Shown: piece after piece, positions 8,838-16,546 of the stretch
Numbering within the stretch: position 1 is the first letter of the stretch
How the letters are laid out: each line of letters begins with the position of its first letter
Origin: Paenibacillus crassostreae
Lineage (GTDB): Bacteria; Bacillota; Bacilli; Paenibacillales; Paenibacillaceae
Length of the DNA: 64,000 nt
Assembly (NCBI RefSeq): GCF_001857945.1
Contig: NZ_CP017770.1
Coordinates: 62,001 to 126,000 of the forward strand
Reading direction: 5' to 3'
Position numbers and translations under genes: made by a program
Notes under the pieces: generated by a model
The model's input: the letters and a program-made list of their open reading frames with translations, nothing else
What the model was told of the DNA's origin: nothing
Database searches by the model: none

Positions 8838-9818
8838 ATGAGTTTATTTCCGGTTGTATACTCACTCTTGTCTAAGCATGCGTTATTATTGCATATCAAA
8901 GACAATTATGAAGTTCATGAACCTATTAATTTAAAATACTTCCTTAGAGGCATGAACGATACTTATATTTTAGAGACTGGGTCAGGTAAATATATCTTTA
9001 GAGTATATCGTGCTGATAGAAGAAATAAATCAGAGATTTCTTTTGAATTAGATTTATTGAATTATCTAAATGAGAATGATGTAAGCGTATCAATTCCGAT
9101 TACAAAAAAAGATGGCACACTCATAAACGAGTTTTTTGTCACTGAGGGTGTAAAGTTTGGGGTTATGTTTAGTTTTGCTGAAGGTAATGAAAAGCCTATT
9201 CATGCCGTAGAAGATAGTTATTTATATGGAAAATCCGTTGCTCAAATTCATAAAGTTACTGAAAATTTTAGAAGTGAACACGTAAGAAGTAATCTTAATT
9301 TGGAATATCTAATTGAGAAACCACTTAACATAATCAAATTACATATGGAACATCGTCAAGAGGATTACAATTTTATTATTGAACTAATCTTAGAATTAAA
9401 GGAACAGTTAGTGATGATGTTAGAAGAAGGCTTAGATTGGGGTATTTGTCATGGGGACTTGCATGGTAACACAAATGTAGCATTTACGGACAACGGGAAA
9501 TTGACACATTATGATTTCGATATTTCTGGTTATGGGTGGAGATCTTATGATATCGCAGAGTTTAGATTAGCGAGAGAAATTCACAGTGGTCATAACAAGG
9601 ACGAAGTTGAAAGGCTTTGGGAAGCTTTCCTACACGGGTACAGGGACGTAAGAGATTTCAGTGAAAATGATGTTAAAGCGGTTTCTATATTCGTTGCACT
9701 TAGACAACTGTGGCTCTTTGGCTTATGTTTTAGTGAATCAGAGCTAATAGGGGGAGCTGACTTCGATGATGGATTTATTGACAGTAAGATGGAGTATTTT
9801 AGGAAAGTAATTTTTTAA
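8838..9818 (+). CDS. APH-family phosphotransferase (kinase-like)
   Basis: 326 residues from ATG 8838 after GGATGGTG. The catalytic loop WGICHGDLHGNTNVAF and the Mg-binding HYDFDISGYGWRSYDIAEF are typical of the APH/choline kinase/homoserine kinase II superfamily. The N-lobe shows GMNDTYILETGSGKYIFRVY, a nucleotide-binding beta region. Members phosphorylate aminoglycosides, macrolides, amino acids or sugars; the substrate cannot be told here. Resistance function is possible but unproven. It is a monocistronic gene in the accessory array. Confidence 0.85.
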   Translation: MSLFPVVYSLLSKHALLLHIKDNYEVHEPINLKYFLRGMNDTYILETGSGKYIFRVYRADRRNKSEISFELDLLNYLNENDVSVSIPITKKDGTLINEFFVTEGVKFGVMFSFAEGNEKPIHAVEDSYLYGKSVAQIHKVTENFRSEHVRSNLNLEYLIEKPLNIIKLHMEHRQEDYNFIIELILELKEQLVMMLEEGLDWGICHGDLHGNTNVAFTDNGKLTHYDFDISGYGWRSYDIAEFRLAREIHSGHNKDEVERLWEAFLHGYRDVRDFSENDVKAVSIFVALRQLWLFGLCFSESELIGGADFDDGFIDSKMEYFRKVIF

Positions 9819-9931
9819 TATTTTTCATAGCTCTTTTGGTGGATATAAAACATAAATCCTTCAACTCCACGATTTGATTCGTCGAGTAGTTAACAGGATA
9901 CGATACATAAATCAAAATCATATAGGAACAC

Positions 9932-9960
9932 TTGTACGTAATTGGAAATAAAGGTAAACT
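9932..9960 (+). promoter_or_regulatory. Candidate sigma-A promoter of the small toxin gene
   Basis: TTGTAC (9932-9937), 17-base spacer, TAAACT (9955-9960). The stretch downstream of it is repeated almost exactly at 21796-21854, which argues that it is a functional unit. Confidence 0.5.
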
Positions 9961-9991
9961 ATAGATACAATTGAATCTTGGGTGGGCATGG

Positions 9992-10010
9992 TCTCCCTTC
10001 GAAGGGAGGT
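9992..10010 (+). promoter_or_regulatory. Hairpin sequestering the toxin ribosome site
   Basis: CTCCCTTCGAAGGGAG is a perfect inverted repeat whose right arm is part of the GGGAGGTG ribosome site of the toxin. Masking of the ribosome site by its own leader is known for TxpA/BsrG-type type I toxins; its role here is inferred. Confidence 0.6.
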
Positions 10011-10016
10011 GAAGCC

Positions 10017-10112
10017 ATGGAAGTAAAAGATGCAATAACGATTATGTTCCTATTTGGGACGTTTATCCTTGCTCTTTTAACATACATTAATAATAACAAC
10101 AAGAAAAAGTAA
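10017..10112 (+). CDS. Holin-like type I toxin (TxpA/BsrE-like small membrane peptide)
   Basis: 31 residues from ATG 10017, preceded by GGGAGGTGAAGCC. One hydrophobic helix (ITIMFLFGTFILALLTYI) follows a short acidic/basic N-terminus, and the tail is NNNNKKK. This is the pattern of the putative holin-like toxin family of Bacillota, whose members insert in the cytoplasmic membrane and are silenced by an antisense RNA. The surrounding DNA shows the matching parts: a masked ribosome site, a converging minus-strand promoter and terminator hairpins over the shared 3' region. It is too short for ordinary ORF callers. Confidence 0.78.
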   Translation: MEVKDAITIMFLFGTFILALLTYINNNNKKK

Positions 10113-10147
10113 AAACCCACCCATAGATTAAACGCCTAAGGTGGGTC
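10111..10147 (-). terminator. Terminator of the antisense RNA (minus strand)
   Basis: ACCCACC (10115-10121) pairs with GGTGGGT (10140-10146). On the minus strand the stem is followed by TTTTT. On the plus strand there is no T-run, so it mainly ends leftward transcription. Confidence 0.65.
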
Positions 10148-10230
10148 TTGATTCCTGTACGACTTAGAAGGGAATAAACCATCCAAGCCAATTGTACTGA
10201 CCAAGTGTACCAGCACTTGGTCTTTATTAA
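10113..10230 (-). ncRNA. Predicted antitoxin antisense RNA (RatA-like arrangement)
   Basis: A minus-strand promoter at 10235-10264 and a minus-strand terminator at 10111-10147 bound a transcript of roughly 110-120 nt that would be complementary to the 3' untranslated part of the toxin mRNA. The RNA begins with a perfect hairpin, GACCAAGTG/CACTTGGTC. Converging overlap with the toxin 3' end is the layout of txpA/ratA. It is predicted only from signals; no transcript data are available. Confidence 0.55.
10199..10230 (+). terminator. Toxin mRNA terminator hairpin
   Basis: GACCAAGTG (10199-10207), six-base loop, CACTTGGTC (10214-10222), then TTTATT. It would end the toxin mRNA about 110 nt past the stop and create the overlap with the antisense RNA. 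Confidence 0.6.
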
Positions 10231-10234
10231 ATAT

Positions 10235-10264
10235 ATAATAACACATTTGAAAACATGTATCCAA
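10235..10264 (-). promoter_or_regulatory. Candidate promoter of the antisense RNA
   Basis: On the minus strand TTGGAT (10264-10259), an 18-base spacer and TATTAT (10240-10235). Transcription would run toward the toxin gene. Confidence 0.5.
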
Positions 10265-10400
10265 ACAGAAAATGGTAGTAGCTCATAAATGAAATAGCAC
10301 CGCATTCATGTATCGCCCCCTGTGTCATATGTATAATCATGAAAGATGATCAGACAACAAATGCCTCAGCCTAAGATTAAAGCTATCTAAGGGGAATCAA

Positions 10401-10432
10401 CGTCAGGAATGCCAAACGTTAGCTGAAATCAG
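10401..10432 (+). repeat. Cassette-boundary repeat, copy 1 (CGTCAGGAATGCCAAACGTT type)
   Basis: This stretch matches 13022-13053 in about 26 of 32 positions (CGTCAGGAAT.CCA.ACGTTA...GAA.TCAG). Both copies end shortly before the ribosome site of an accessory gene. The ACGTTATAGG core of copy 2 recurs at 11352-11369 and 20385-20403. Confidence 0.6.
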
Positions 10433-10482
10433 TTGAGAATAGAATAAAAAATAAATGTCGGTCTTAGCATGGGAGGATAAAG

Positions 10483-11013
10483 ATGATAATTATGATTAAT
10501 GGGGCATTTGGTGCAGGAAAAACGACCACTGCTCAGGTACTTCAAACACATATTCCAAACAGTATGATTTTTGATCCTGAAGTGATTGGTTATATGTTAA
10601 GGGAGATTATCCCTGAAGAAGTTAGATTACAAGAAGAAAGAACGGATGATTTTCAGGATATAGAATTGTGGAGAATACTAACTGTTAAAACGGTGGAAGA
10701 AGTAAAGAAAAAGTATAATAAACATTTAATAGTTCCAATGACAATATATAAATCTAGAAACTTTGAGTACATATTAAAGGAGTTCCAAAATATTGATAAA
10801 CTTTATCACTTCTGTCTAATTGCTTCAGAAGAAACTATACATCAGAGGTTGGCTTCTCGAGGAGATAAAGAAGGAGGCTGGACCTACCAACAAACAAAAA
10901 AATGTATAAATACTCTAACAAATGAAGTATATAAAGAGCACATAAATACAGATCAACTAAGTACAAATGAAATAATAAATAGAATTCTGTTAAGGATTGG
11001 ATTGATTAAGTGA
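10483..11013 (+). CDS. TmrB-like P-loop ATPase
   Basis: 176 residues from ATG 10483 after GGGAGGATAAAG. Walker A is GAFGAGKTT near residues 7-15, followed by IFDPEVIGYMLREIIP, LIVPMTIYKS and LIASEETIHQRLASRG. These blocks line up with Bacillus subtilis TmrB, the ATP-binding protein that gives tunicamycin resistance, although this protein is about 20 residues shorter at the C-terminus and lacks the amphipathic tail region. It may bind a nucleoside antibiotic or phosphorylate a small molecule. Monocistronic in the array. Confidence 0.75.
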   Translation: MIIMINGAFGAGKTTTAQVLQTHIPNSMIFDPEVIGYMLREIIPEEVRLQEERTDDFQDIELWRILTVKTVEEVKKKYNKHLIVPMTIYKSRNFEYILKEFQNIDKLYHFCLIASEETIHQRLASRGDKEGGWTYQQTKKCINTLTNEVYKEHINTDQLSTNEIINRILLRIGLIK

Positions 11014-11094
11014 TCCTTGGATATTTCAAAGAAGTCAACTGACATTAGATGAAATCCCCATAAATATCAAAACCAATACATTGGAGGTATTATA

Positions 11095-11256
11095 ATGAAA
11101 CATTATGATTTTCTACCTGATGAACACATGGATCCAGTAATCGGGCTATTGCACTCCATGGTAGTGTATAACTACCAAAGATTGAGTAGTCTGGTTGATG
11201 GCCTTACACAATGTGTTCACGCATTGAAAGGCGATCTGTCTCGGTCCCAGAAGTAA
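11095..11256 (+). pseudogene. Truncated DinB-family protein with a foreign 3' tail
   Basis: 53 codons from ATG 11095 behind a good TTGGAGGTATT site. The first part (MKHYDFLPDEHMDPVIGLLH, then LVDGLTQ) resembles the N-terminus of DinB-like proteins of around 150 residues. The rest of the domain, including the His metal ligands, is missing, and the last residues (SRSQK) and stop come from a 28-base element also present at 15775-15802. It is either a dead gene or a short peptide gene; loss of function is more likely. Confidence 0.6.
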
Positions 11257-11267
11257 AGTCGAGGAAG
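11240..11267 (+). repeat. 28-bp shared 3' element, copy 1
   Basis: CTCGGTCCCAGAAGTAAAGT and the next eight bases match 15775-15802 at 23 of 28 positions. In both places it supplies the stop codon of an otherwise unrelated reading frame. Confidence 0.65.
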
Positions 11268-11523
11268 TGATTACCGGGACACATCTGCACCACCTACCCG
11301 TATCGCGGCCGGTCCTACGAACCTTAAGATGGTGGGACGTTGTGAACACGGAAACGTTATAGGAAATCGAACATCATAAAAACACACCATAAGTTCTTGA
11401 TCATTTATTACATAGATGCTTTTCAGCTAACTGGTAGTTGAGTGTAAGAAGGGGGAGAATCTTGTTTTCTCTTTTTATAGAATTCATATAAAATAGGTGT
11501 TGATAATTTAGGAGGCGGTACCA
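11257..11523. other. Cassette spacer with inverted segments
   Basis: No gene seen. It holds GGTGGGACGTTGTGAACACG (11331-11350), which resembles the inverse of the left spacer end at 14963-14985, and AAACGTTATAGGAAATCG (11352-11369), the core repeated at 13037-13050 and 20385-20403. The last 40 bases contain the promoter and ribosome site for the next gene. Confidence 0.5.
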
Positions 11524-11970
11524 TTGAAAACAATCCATAATATGTTTGAGCATTTAAGCTGGGCTAATCAAAGTATTCTAGAAGCATTGCAAAATGTAGA
11601 GGTTGGGGAGCAACAGTTAAGTTTATTTTCTCATATTCTAAATGCTGAACAAGTATGGCTAACTAGATTAAAAGGTAAGGACAGTTCACAATTGCCCATC
11701 TGGTCGGATGGTGATATAACAGTCTGTACGAAACTTATTAAACAAAATGAAGAAAACTTCAAAACATATCTCGCTGAAATAGCAAAAACTGACCTAGATA
11801 ACTTAATAACATACGCAAATAGTAGTGGTAAAGAGTTTATGACTTCTATACGAGATATTTTAACTCACGTAGCACTTCATGGTCAGTACCATCGTGGACA
11901 GATTAACTTGCGGCTTCGAGCAGATGGTAATGATCCAGTTAACATTGATTATATTACTTTTGTAAGATAG
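11524..11970 (+). CDS. DinB-family metal-binding protein
   Basis: 148 residues from TTG 11524; AGGAGGCGG lies six to twelve bases upstream. The four-helix DinB/YfiT pattern is visible: HLSWANQSILEAL at the start, HILNAEQVWLTRL carrying the first His near residue 38, and DILTHVALHGQYHRGQI carrying the two C-terminal metal His. DinB-like proteins include thiol transferases (bacillithiol, mycothiol, glutathione) and many of unknown activity. The full metal triad suggests an active enzyme. Monocistronic. Confidence 0.85.
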   Translation: MKTIHNMFEHLSWANQSILEALQNVEVGEQQLSLFSHILNAEQVWLTRLKGKDSSQLPIWSDGDITVCTKLIKQNEENFKTYLAEIAKTDLDNLITYANSSGKEFMTSIRDILTHVALHGQYHRGQINLRLRADGNDPVNIDYITFVR

Positions 11971-12078
11971 ATGTATAAGATTAGGTAACCCCTCGATATT
12001 ACGCTTTGTTGTTACGCTAAAAGGTATCCAAAGATATTTTCTGAGAAGTGGAATCAGGAGACATTAACCGGCTATGTC

Positions 12079-12109
12079 TAACGACCCGTTCCCTTCGATC
12101 ACTTAAGCC
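12079..12109 (+). repeat. Spacer repeat copy 1 (TAACGACCCG...CACTTAA)
   Basis: TAACGACCCGTTCCCTTCGA and the next 11 bases match 12985-13015 in about 24 of 31 positions. Both lie in gene-free spacers of the accessory array. Confidence 0.55.
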
Positions 12110-12210
12110 AATGAGAAAGCCTCATTTAGATGTTCAGGAATATACTAGAGAACTGGTTACAATCTTCGATATATCAACTAAAAAGTAATGTGTCACTTAG
12201 GAGGATAACA

Positions 12211-12375
12211 ATGTTTTACCAAGAGGTACTTTGTTTTAGTTGTAAAAAAATATTCAGAGTATACGAAGGTTCACTACAATATAAACAAGCAAAGGAAAGA
12301 AAGAGTAGTTTTTTTTGTTGCGAAGATTGTAGTCATAAAATACGCATTGAAGCAATCTTAAATTTCTTTAGATAG
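12211..12375 (+). CDS. Small zinc-ribbon-like protein, YlaI/DUF2197-like
   Basis: 54 residues from ATG 12211, chosen because TTAGGAGGATAACA directly precedes it; the longer frame from 12130 has no ribosome site. It has CFSCKK near residue 9 and CCEDC near residue 41, spaced like a four-Cys zinc site, and a central RVYEGSLQYKQAKERK. The pattern resembles Bacillus YlaI (DUF2197). The function of the family is unknown. Confidence 0.65.
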   Translation: MFYQEVLCFSCKKIFRVYEGSLQYKQAKERKSSFFCCEDCSHKIRIEAILNFFR

Positions 12376-12465
12376 TTTTTTTTTGGAGAGTCCTACTAAT
12401 AGATTGTGAAATAATGTACTTCAACTTTCGCAAATTAATGATTACATTTGAAGAGGGAGATCAAT

Positions 12466-12831
12466 ATGGACATTAGAAATATTATTAAGAATGGTGTAGA
12501 AATTGCTCTTGTAGATAGCAGTGAAATACTGATTAATGATACTCAGTCTGCCCTGGATCTTATGGCTACAATTAGATATCAAACAGGGGCTGATCGGTTT
12601 GTTTTAAATAAATCAGTCATAGATGAAAATTTCTTCGATCTGAGAACCGGACTTGCAGGAGAAATCCTTCAAAAATTTATCAATTATCAAGTAAAAGCTG
12701 CTATAGTAGGTGATTTCTCAAACTATTCAAGTAAAAGCTTAAGAGATTTCATATATGAGAGTAATAAGGGTAAAGATATATTTTTCCTGCCAAACGAAGA
12801 GCAGGCCATCGAAAGGTTAAGTAAAATCTAG
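12466..12831 (+). CDS. DUF4180 domain protein
   Basis: 121 residues from ATG 12466 (GAAGAGGGAGATC site). The sequence shows IALVDSSEILINDTQSALDL, DRFVLNKSVIDENFFDLRTG, IVGDFSNYSSKSLRDFIYES and IFFLPNEEQAIERL, the consecutive conserved blocks of DUF4180. The family occurs as single genes in Bacillota and has no assigned biochemical role. It is full length for the family and monocistronic, with an inverted-repeat-bearing spacer on the 3' side. Confidence 0.85.
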   Translation: MDIRNIIKNGVEIALVDSSEILINDTQSALDLMATIRYQTGADRFVLNKSVIDENFFDLRTGLAGEILQKFINYQVKAAIVGDFSNYSSKSLRDFIYESNKGKDIFFLPNEEQAIERLSKI

Positions 12832-12920
12832 ATTCTTTATGAGCTATGATTATGAATGTAAATCGGAGATATCGTACATATCTGATAAACCAACAATGCA
12901 TTCCTACTGCTGGCTTTCGC

Positions 12921-12937
12921 CCTTGATCGCTAAGAGG
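12921..12937 (+). repeat. Short spacer repeat CCTTGATCGCTAAGAGG
   Basis: Recurs as CCTTGATCGCCAAGGGG at 16784-16800, in another gene-free spacer. Small, so chance is not excluded, but both are in the same spacer context. Confidence 0.35.
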
Positions 12938-12984
12938 GAATTTCAAGGAGATTATTCAAGCGATGCGTATTCAACCATCTAGTC

Positions 12985-13053
12985 TGACGATCCGCTCCCT
13001 ACGGTCACTTAAACTACTTGACGTCAGGAATACCATACGTTATAGGAATTCAG
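12985..13053 (+). repeat. Spacer carrying copy 2 of two different repeats
   Basis: 12985-13015 matches 12079-12109 and 13022-13053 matches 10401-10432. The same spacer therefore joins two repeat types found separately elsewhere, ending with ACGTTATAGGAATTCAG before the next gene. This supports a common modular spacer that has decayed to different degrees. Confidence 0.6.
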
Positions 13054-13115
13054 TGCAAACCATCAAGAGAAACCACTTAAATCATGAATTTATATTTTGA
13101 GAGGGGCAATATATT

Positions 13116-13583
13116 GTGGAAATTAACCAAAAAGCTGTAAACAATAAAACAGAAGTAAAGCTGGGACGTACAATTCAAGTAAGACTTGTTTCAGATTTAA
13201 AGAAATCTCAAGAATATTATCGAGATGTACTTGGATGTAAGGTAGATGACTGGGGGCATGCTGAAAGAGATGAGATGTTGTTTATTTTACAGCAAGCAAC
13301 TTCACAAGATGATGTAAGACCCAATGCAATCTCACAAAAGCGCCCCAATTATCCGACAGAATGGGAAGGACCTGACCATGGATGGGATTCATTTATCCAC
13401 ATCTCATGGGAAGATTTAGATCAATACGTAGAAGAAGTACGTAGTAAGGGTGGAATAATTGCCATAGAGCCATTTACTGGAGCACATGGTAAGTGGGAGT
13501 TCAAAAATGCTCTTATTCAAGATATTGATGGTTATAATTTTGTATTAGGTGCAATGAGACTAAAGAATGAAGAGAATATATAG
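13116..13583 (+). CDS. VOC-family (glyoxalase/bleomycin-resistance-like) protein
   Basis: 155 residues from GTG 13116 after GAGAGGGGC. Begins with an N-terminal extension, then the VOC beta-alpha-beta pattern: IQVRLVSDLKKSQEYYRDVL, a middle WDSFIHISWEDLDQYVEEV and a C-terminal QDIDGYNFVLG. Such metal-dependent folds act as glyoxalases, fosfomycin-modifying enzymes or antibiotic-binding proteins. The substrate is not evident. It is followed by a second VOC gene 52 bases on. Confidence 0.82.
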   Translation: MEINQKAVNNKTEVKLGRTIQVRLVSDLKKSQEYYRDVLGCKVDDWGHAERDEMLFILQQATSQDDVRPNAISQKRPNYPTEWEGPDHGWDSFIHISWEDLDQYVEEVRSKGGIIAIEPFTGAHGKWEFKNALIQDIDGYNFVLGAMRLKNEENI

Positions 13584-13635
13584 TTGATGGTATTTACCAG
13601 TACAAAGAATATTTAATAATATGGGAGGACTTCTG

Positions 13636-13989
13636 ATGATTAGTCCAATTTTAAACAAAGTCGGTGCAACTTTTATTCCAGTTAGTAATTTAAAGAAGGC
13701 AAGAGACTGGTATTCAATCATTTTAGGTTTAGAAGTAAGGGAAGAATATTTAATTGATCATTTATATATCGTTCCAATGGACGGAACCGGGGTTGTATTG
13801 GATAGTCAGATCTACTCTAAAGAGAATGTATATAGAGTGCCAGCATTTCATTTTAATACGAATGATATAAAAACTTCTTACCAATTTATGAAAGATCAAG
13901 GTGTAGAATTATTAACTGAAATTGAGAATGGACATTGGTTTAATTTTAAAGATCCAGATGGTAATGTATTAATGATTTGTAAGTGCTAA
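13636..13989 (+). CDS. VOC-family protein
   Basis: 117 residues from ATG 13636 (GGGAGGACTTCTG site). Pattern GATFIPVSNLKKARDWYSII, then AFHFNTNDIKTSYQFMKDQG and FNFKDPDGNVLMICKC, a compact single VOC module. It is shorter than and only distantly similar to the preceding VOC gene, so recent tandem duplication is unlikely. Function unknown; dioxygenase- or glyoxalase-like metal site possible. Confidence 0.82.
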   Translation: MISPILNKVGATFIPVSNLKKARDWYSIILGLEVREEYLIDHLYIVPMDGTGVVLDSQIYSKENVYRVPAFHFNTNDIKTSYQFMKDQGVELLTEIENGHWFNFKDPDGNVLMICKC

Positions 13990-14049
13990 AAAACAAAGAC
14001 TATTTAGACTTATATTAATCCTTGAAGGTAATACAGAGAAGACATTGGC

Positions 14050-14200
14050 ATAACATAACACCCGATTTACGCATCTAGCTGAAGCTTTCGGTCTTCCGAG
14101 GAATTTCGAAGAAATGGAATCAGCAGAGAACCCTACACCGACTAAGATAAGAGCCATCCGGACCTTCGGTCCTTATGCCGTTGGGATGTTATAAATGCGC
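14050..14200. repeat. Inverted-repeat spacer element (best-preserved example)
   Basis: The left end (ATAACATAACACCC, 14050-14063) and right end (GGGATGTTAT, 14183-14192) are inverted copies, with internal hairpins GACCTTCGGTC-like at 14161-14173. It fills the gap between two independent single genes. The ends resemble the RYYYAAC/GTTRRRY-like cores of integron recombination sites only loosely. Confidence 0.5.
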
Positions 14201-14247
14201 AACAATACACGCAATTACCCAAAAACATTGATAAAGGTGGTATCAAG

Positions 14248-14967
14248 ATGTTTGATAATAGCGCAGAAATCTATGATGCACTTTACAGTTTCAAAAATTA
14301 TAAACATGAAGCTGATACAATTCGACAGTACCTTAACAGGCTAAACCCGAATGTAACCTCATTATTGGACGTTGCATGTGGAACCGGTAAACATATTGAA
14401 TATCTCACAGATTATTTTACTATTGACGGGATTGATTTGAATGAGAGATTTATTCAGACTGCACAAAAGAGAAATTCATCATCAAATTTTTGGTGCGTCG
14501 ACATGACTTCATTTCAACTGAATAAGAAATATGATGTTGTTATGTGTTTATTCAGTTCTATTGCGTACGTAAAGACATTAATTCGTGTTAAGGAGTCCAT
14601 AGACCAATTTAAGAGGCATCTATCAGATACAGGAATAATAATTATTGAACCTTGGTATACACCAGATACATGGGAACCTGGTTTTGTTTCAGTATTAAAT
14701 AGTGAAACTGAAAGTCATAAAATTAGTAGGATGTCACACGCAGCTAGAGATGGGGATATATCTATCTTAAACTTTGAATATCTTGTCGGTTCTATTCATG
14801 GGATCGAACATAAAAAGGAAAGGCACGAACTTGGATTATTTAAGCATGAAGAATTAATAGACGTTTTTGAGGCGACAGGGATGAAGGTCGAGTATGACTC
14901 TGAAGGAATAAGTGGAAGAGGTTTATATATATTAAGTTTTTTAAAAGAAGAGGACAACAGCGTATAA
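14248..14967 (+). CDS. Class I SAM-dependent methyltransferase
   Basis: 239 residues from ATG 14248 after AAAGGTGG. Motif I is LLDVACGTGKHIEYL (about residues 44-58), motif II IDGIDLNERFIQTA, followed by YDVVMCLFSSIAYV. The C-terminal half with IIIEPWYTPDTW matches small cytosolic methyltransferases found near antibiotic-biosynthesis genes (for example sugar N-methyltransferase types). The substrate is unknown. It stands alone, bounded by inverted-repeat spacers on both sides. Confidence 0.88.
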   Translation: MFDNSAEIYDALYSFKNYKHEADTIRQYLNRLNPNVTSLLDVACGTGKHIEYLTDYFTIDGIDLNERFIQTAQKRNSSSNFWCVDMTSFQLNKKYDVVMCLFSSIAYVKTLIRVKESIDQFKRHLSDTGIIIIEPWYTPDTWEPGFVSVLNSETESHKISRMSHAARDGDISILNFEYLVGSIHGIEHKKERHELGLFKHEELIDVFEATGMKVEYDSEGISGRGLYILSFLKEEDNSV

Positions 14968-15101
14968 CAATGTGTTCACACATCTGCGGACAAACCGTAA
15001 ATTTAGTAGCTGGTGGAACTCAGCAGACACATCCGTAACACCTAAGTGCAAAATTAAATTTTTGATATTAAAATAAAATAATAGATAATGGAGTAACTAA
15101 T

Positions 15102-15791
15102 ATGAAGTTATTTGAAAAATATACAATGCCAATTGGGATGATTGGTGCAATAGCATATATATTACATACTGTAATTGGAAATTTATTATGGACTGAGTAC
15201 AATCCTATAACTATGGATATTAGTTCACTGACAGCTGAGGGAGCTCCGAATACGAAACTATTAAAAATATTTACAAGTTTTTATGGTGTTTGTTCTGTTT
15301 TATTTGTGGCAGGACTAATTATTAAATCATTTAGGAAATATCATATATCAGTTCGCATAGGTTATATGATTATGATGATAATGCAATTGATTTCATTATT
15401 TGGTTATTATTATTTCCCTTTGAGCGGAGATAAAACAGATATGAATGTGCAAAATGTGATGCACATTGTGATTACTGTTTTAGTAGTATTTACAACAATT
15501 GCATCGGGATTTATACTTGCCTATGGTTACTTAAAGTATGAAAATATGATCAGATTTGGTAGATTTATACTTGTCATGGCAATAATAATTACTATAACAG
15601 GGGCAACTAATCCGATTGGTATTAGCAGGGGATTAAATGTATTAGGATTAACCGAGAGATTAGTAATTTACTCGTTACAATTCTTAATGTTTGTAATCTC
15701 GTATTACTACACCTTTTCTAAAATTGAGAACGATTATGATCTGAAATGTGTTAATGCATTGGGTGCCAAGCCCCCTCGGTCCCGGAAATAA
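15102..15791 (+). CDS. DUF998 integral membrane protein with element-derived C-terminus
   Basis: 229 residues from ATG 15102 (AATGGAGTAAC site). Six hydrophobic spans in the DUF998 order (IGMIGAIAYILHTVIGNLLW, GVCSVLFVAGLIIKSF, IGYMIMMIMQLISLFGYYYF and three more). The last residues, after ENDYDLKCVN, are encoded by inserted spacer sequence ending in the shared 28-base element (PRSRK, stop). The natural C-terminus was therefore probably replaced; the membrane core seems intact. No function is assigned to the family. Confidence 0.75.
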   Translation: MKLFEKYTMPIGMIGAIAYILHTVIGNLLWTEYNPITMDISSLTAEGAPNTKLLKIFTSFYGVCSVLFVAGLIIKSFRKYHISVRIGYMIMMIMQLISLFGYYYFPLSGDKTDMNVQNVMHIVITVLVVFTTIASGFILAYGYLKYENMIRFGRFILVMAIIITITGATNPIGISRGLNVLGLTERLVIYSLQFLMFVISYYYTFSKIENDYDLKCVNALGAKPPRSRK

Positions 15792-15802
15792 AGTCGAAAA
15801 GG
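15775..15802 (+). repeat. 28-bp shared 3' element, copy 2
   Basis: CTCGGTCCCGGAAATAAAGT and the next eight bases match 11240-11267 at 23 of 28 positions, and the TAA inside it stops the DUF998 frame. Confidence 0.65.
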
Positions 15803-15949
15803 CGTGCATTTAATTGAATGCTTTTTCAATACAGTTAAGAACTACTTTCGCATGGCGACTCGCTTCGATAAACTGGCGCAGAGCTTCCGAACTTTTTTTA
15901 ACGCTTGCTTCATTTCAAGTTTGGCTTGCTTAGGTTTGCATACACGCCC

Positions 15950-16546
15950 CTAATCATTTAATCCCTTTCCATTGAGAATTTGCTGCATATATTTTTTAAC
16001 CCTTGACGCTCGAGTTTTGGATTGTTTGGCTTCAGAGAAATAATGAATGTATGCTCTTTGCCGTCCGGGTGTCAATGCTTCAAAAGCAGTTTTCAAGGCA
16101 GGGATTTCATCGAATTTATTTTGAACTTCTTCAGGAATTACGAATTCTGTATTCTTTTTAAAATCCACTTCCAAACCGGCTTTTTCAACTTCAATGGCTT
16201 CATGAATATAGGCTTTCAAGATGGATTCCATTTCAACTATTTCTTGAACATTGGTGAACCGAATCTGGCGCCCCGCCTGTACTTTCTCCGTTTGTTGGAT
16301 TAGAATGCCATTGGCATCCTGTAACAAGGCACCTTTGATAAACAGAAGCGCACAGTATTCTTTAAATCCATGTATTAAAACGATGTTTTTTTTCTCAAAC
16401 GTATAGCAAGGATGCATCCACTTAAATTCTTCGGTCAGTTCACAGTCAAGAACGATAGCTCTCAACTTCTCATATTCTTCCTTCCACTTTTTAGATTTAC
16501 TTAAAAATTCATTAACCGTAGGATTCATTCTACTATTTGTCATCAA
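15950..16546 (-). CDS. YdeI/OmpD-associated family protein
   Basis: 198 residues on the minus strand, ATG at 16546 after AAAGGGGTGTTTC. It has the N-terminal DUF1801-like part (WKEEYEKLRAIVLDCELTEE, MHPCYTFEKKNIVLIHGFKE) and the C-terminal YdeI part (FDEIPALKTAFEALTPGRQR, SRVKKYMQQI). In B. subtilis YdeI has been linked to resistance to cationic peptides; the molecular activity is not established. A palindrome near the promoter (16619-16636) may be an operator. It is one of few minus-strand genes in the array. Confidence 0.85.
   Translation of the reverse strand: MMTNSRMNPTVNEFLSKSKKWKEEYEKLRAIVLDCELTEEFKWMHPCYTFEKKNIVLIHGFKEYCALLFIKGALLQDANGILIQQTEKVQAGRQIRFTNVQEIVEMESILKAYIHEAIEVEKAGLEVDFKKNTEFVIPEEVQNKFDEIPALKTAFEALTPGRQRAYIHYFSEAKQSKTRASRVKKYMQQILNGKGLND

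Noticed and set aside
10017..10112. Prophage holin
   Set aside because: The peptide is of the holin-like toxin family, but no phage genes surround it and the antisense layout fits a toxin locus.
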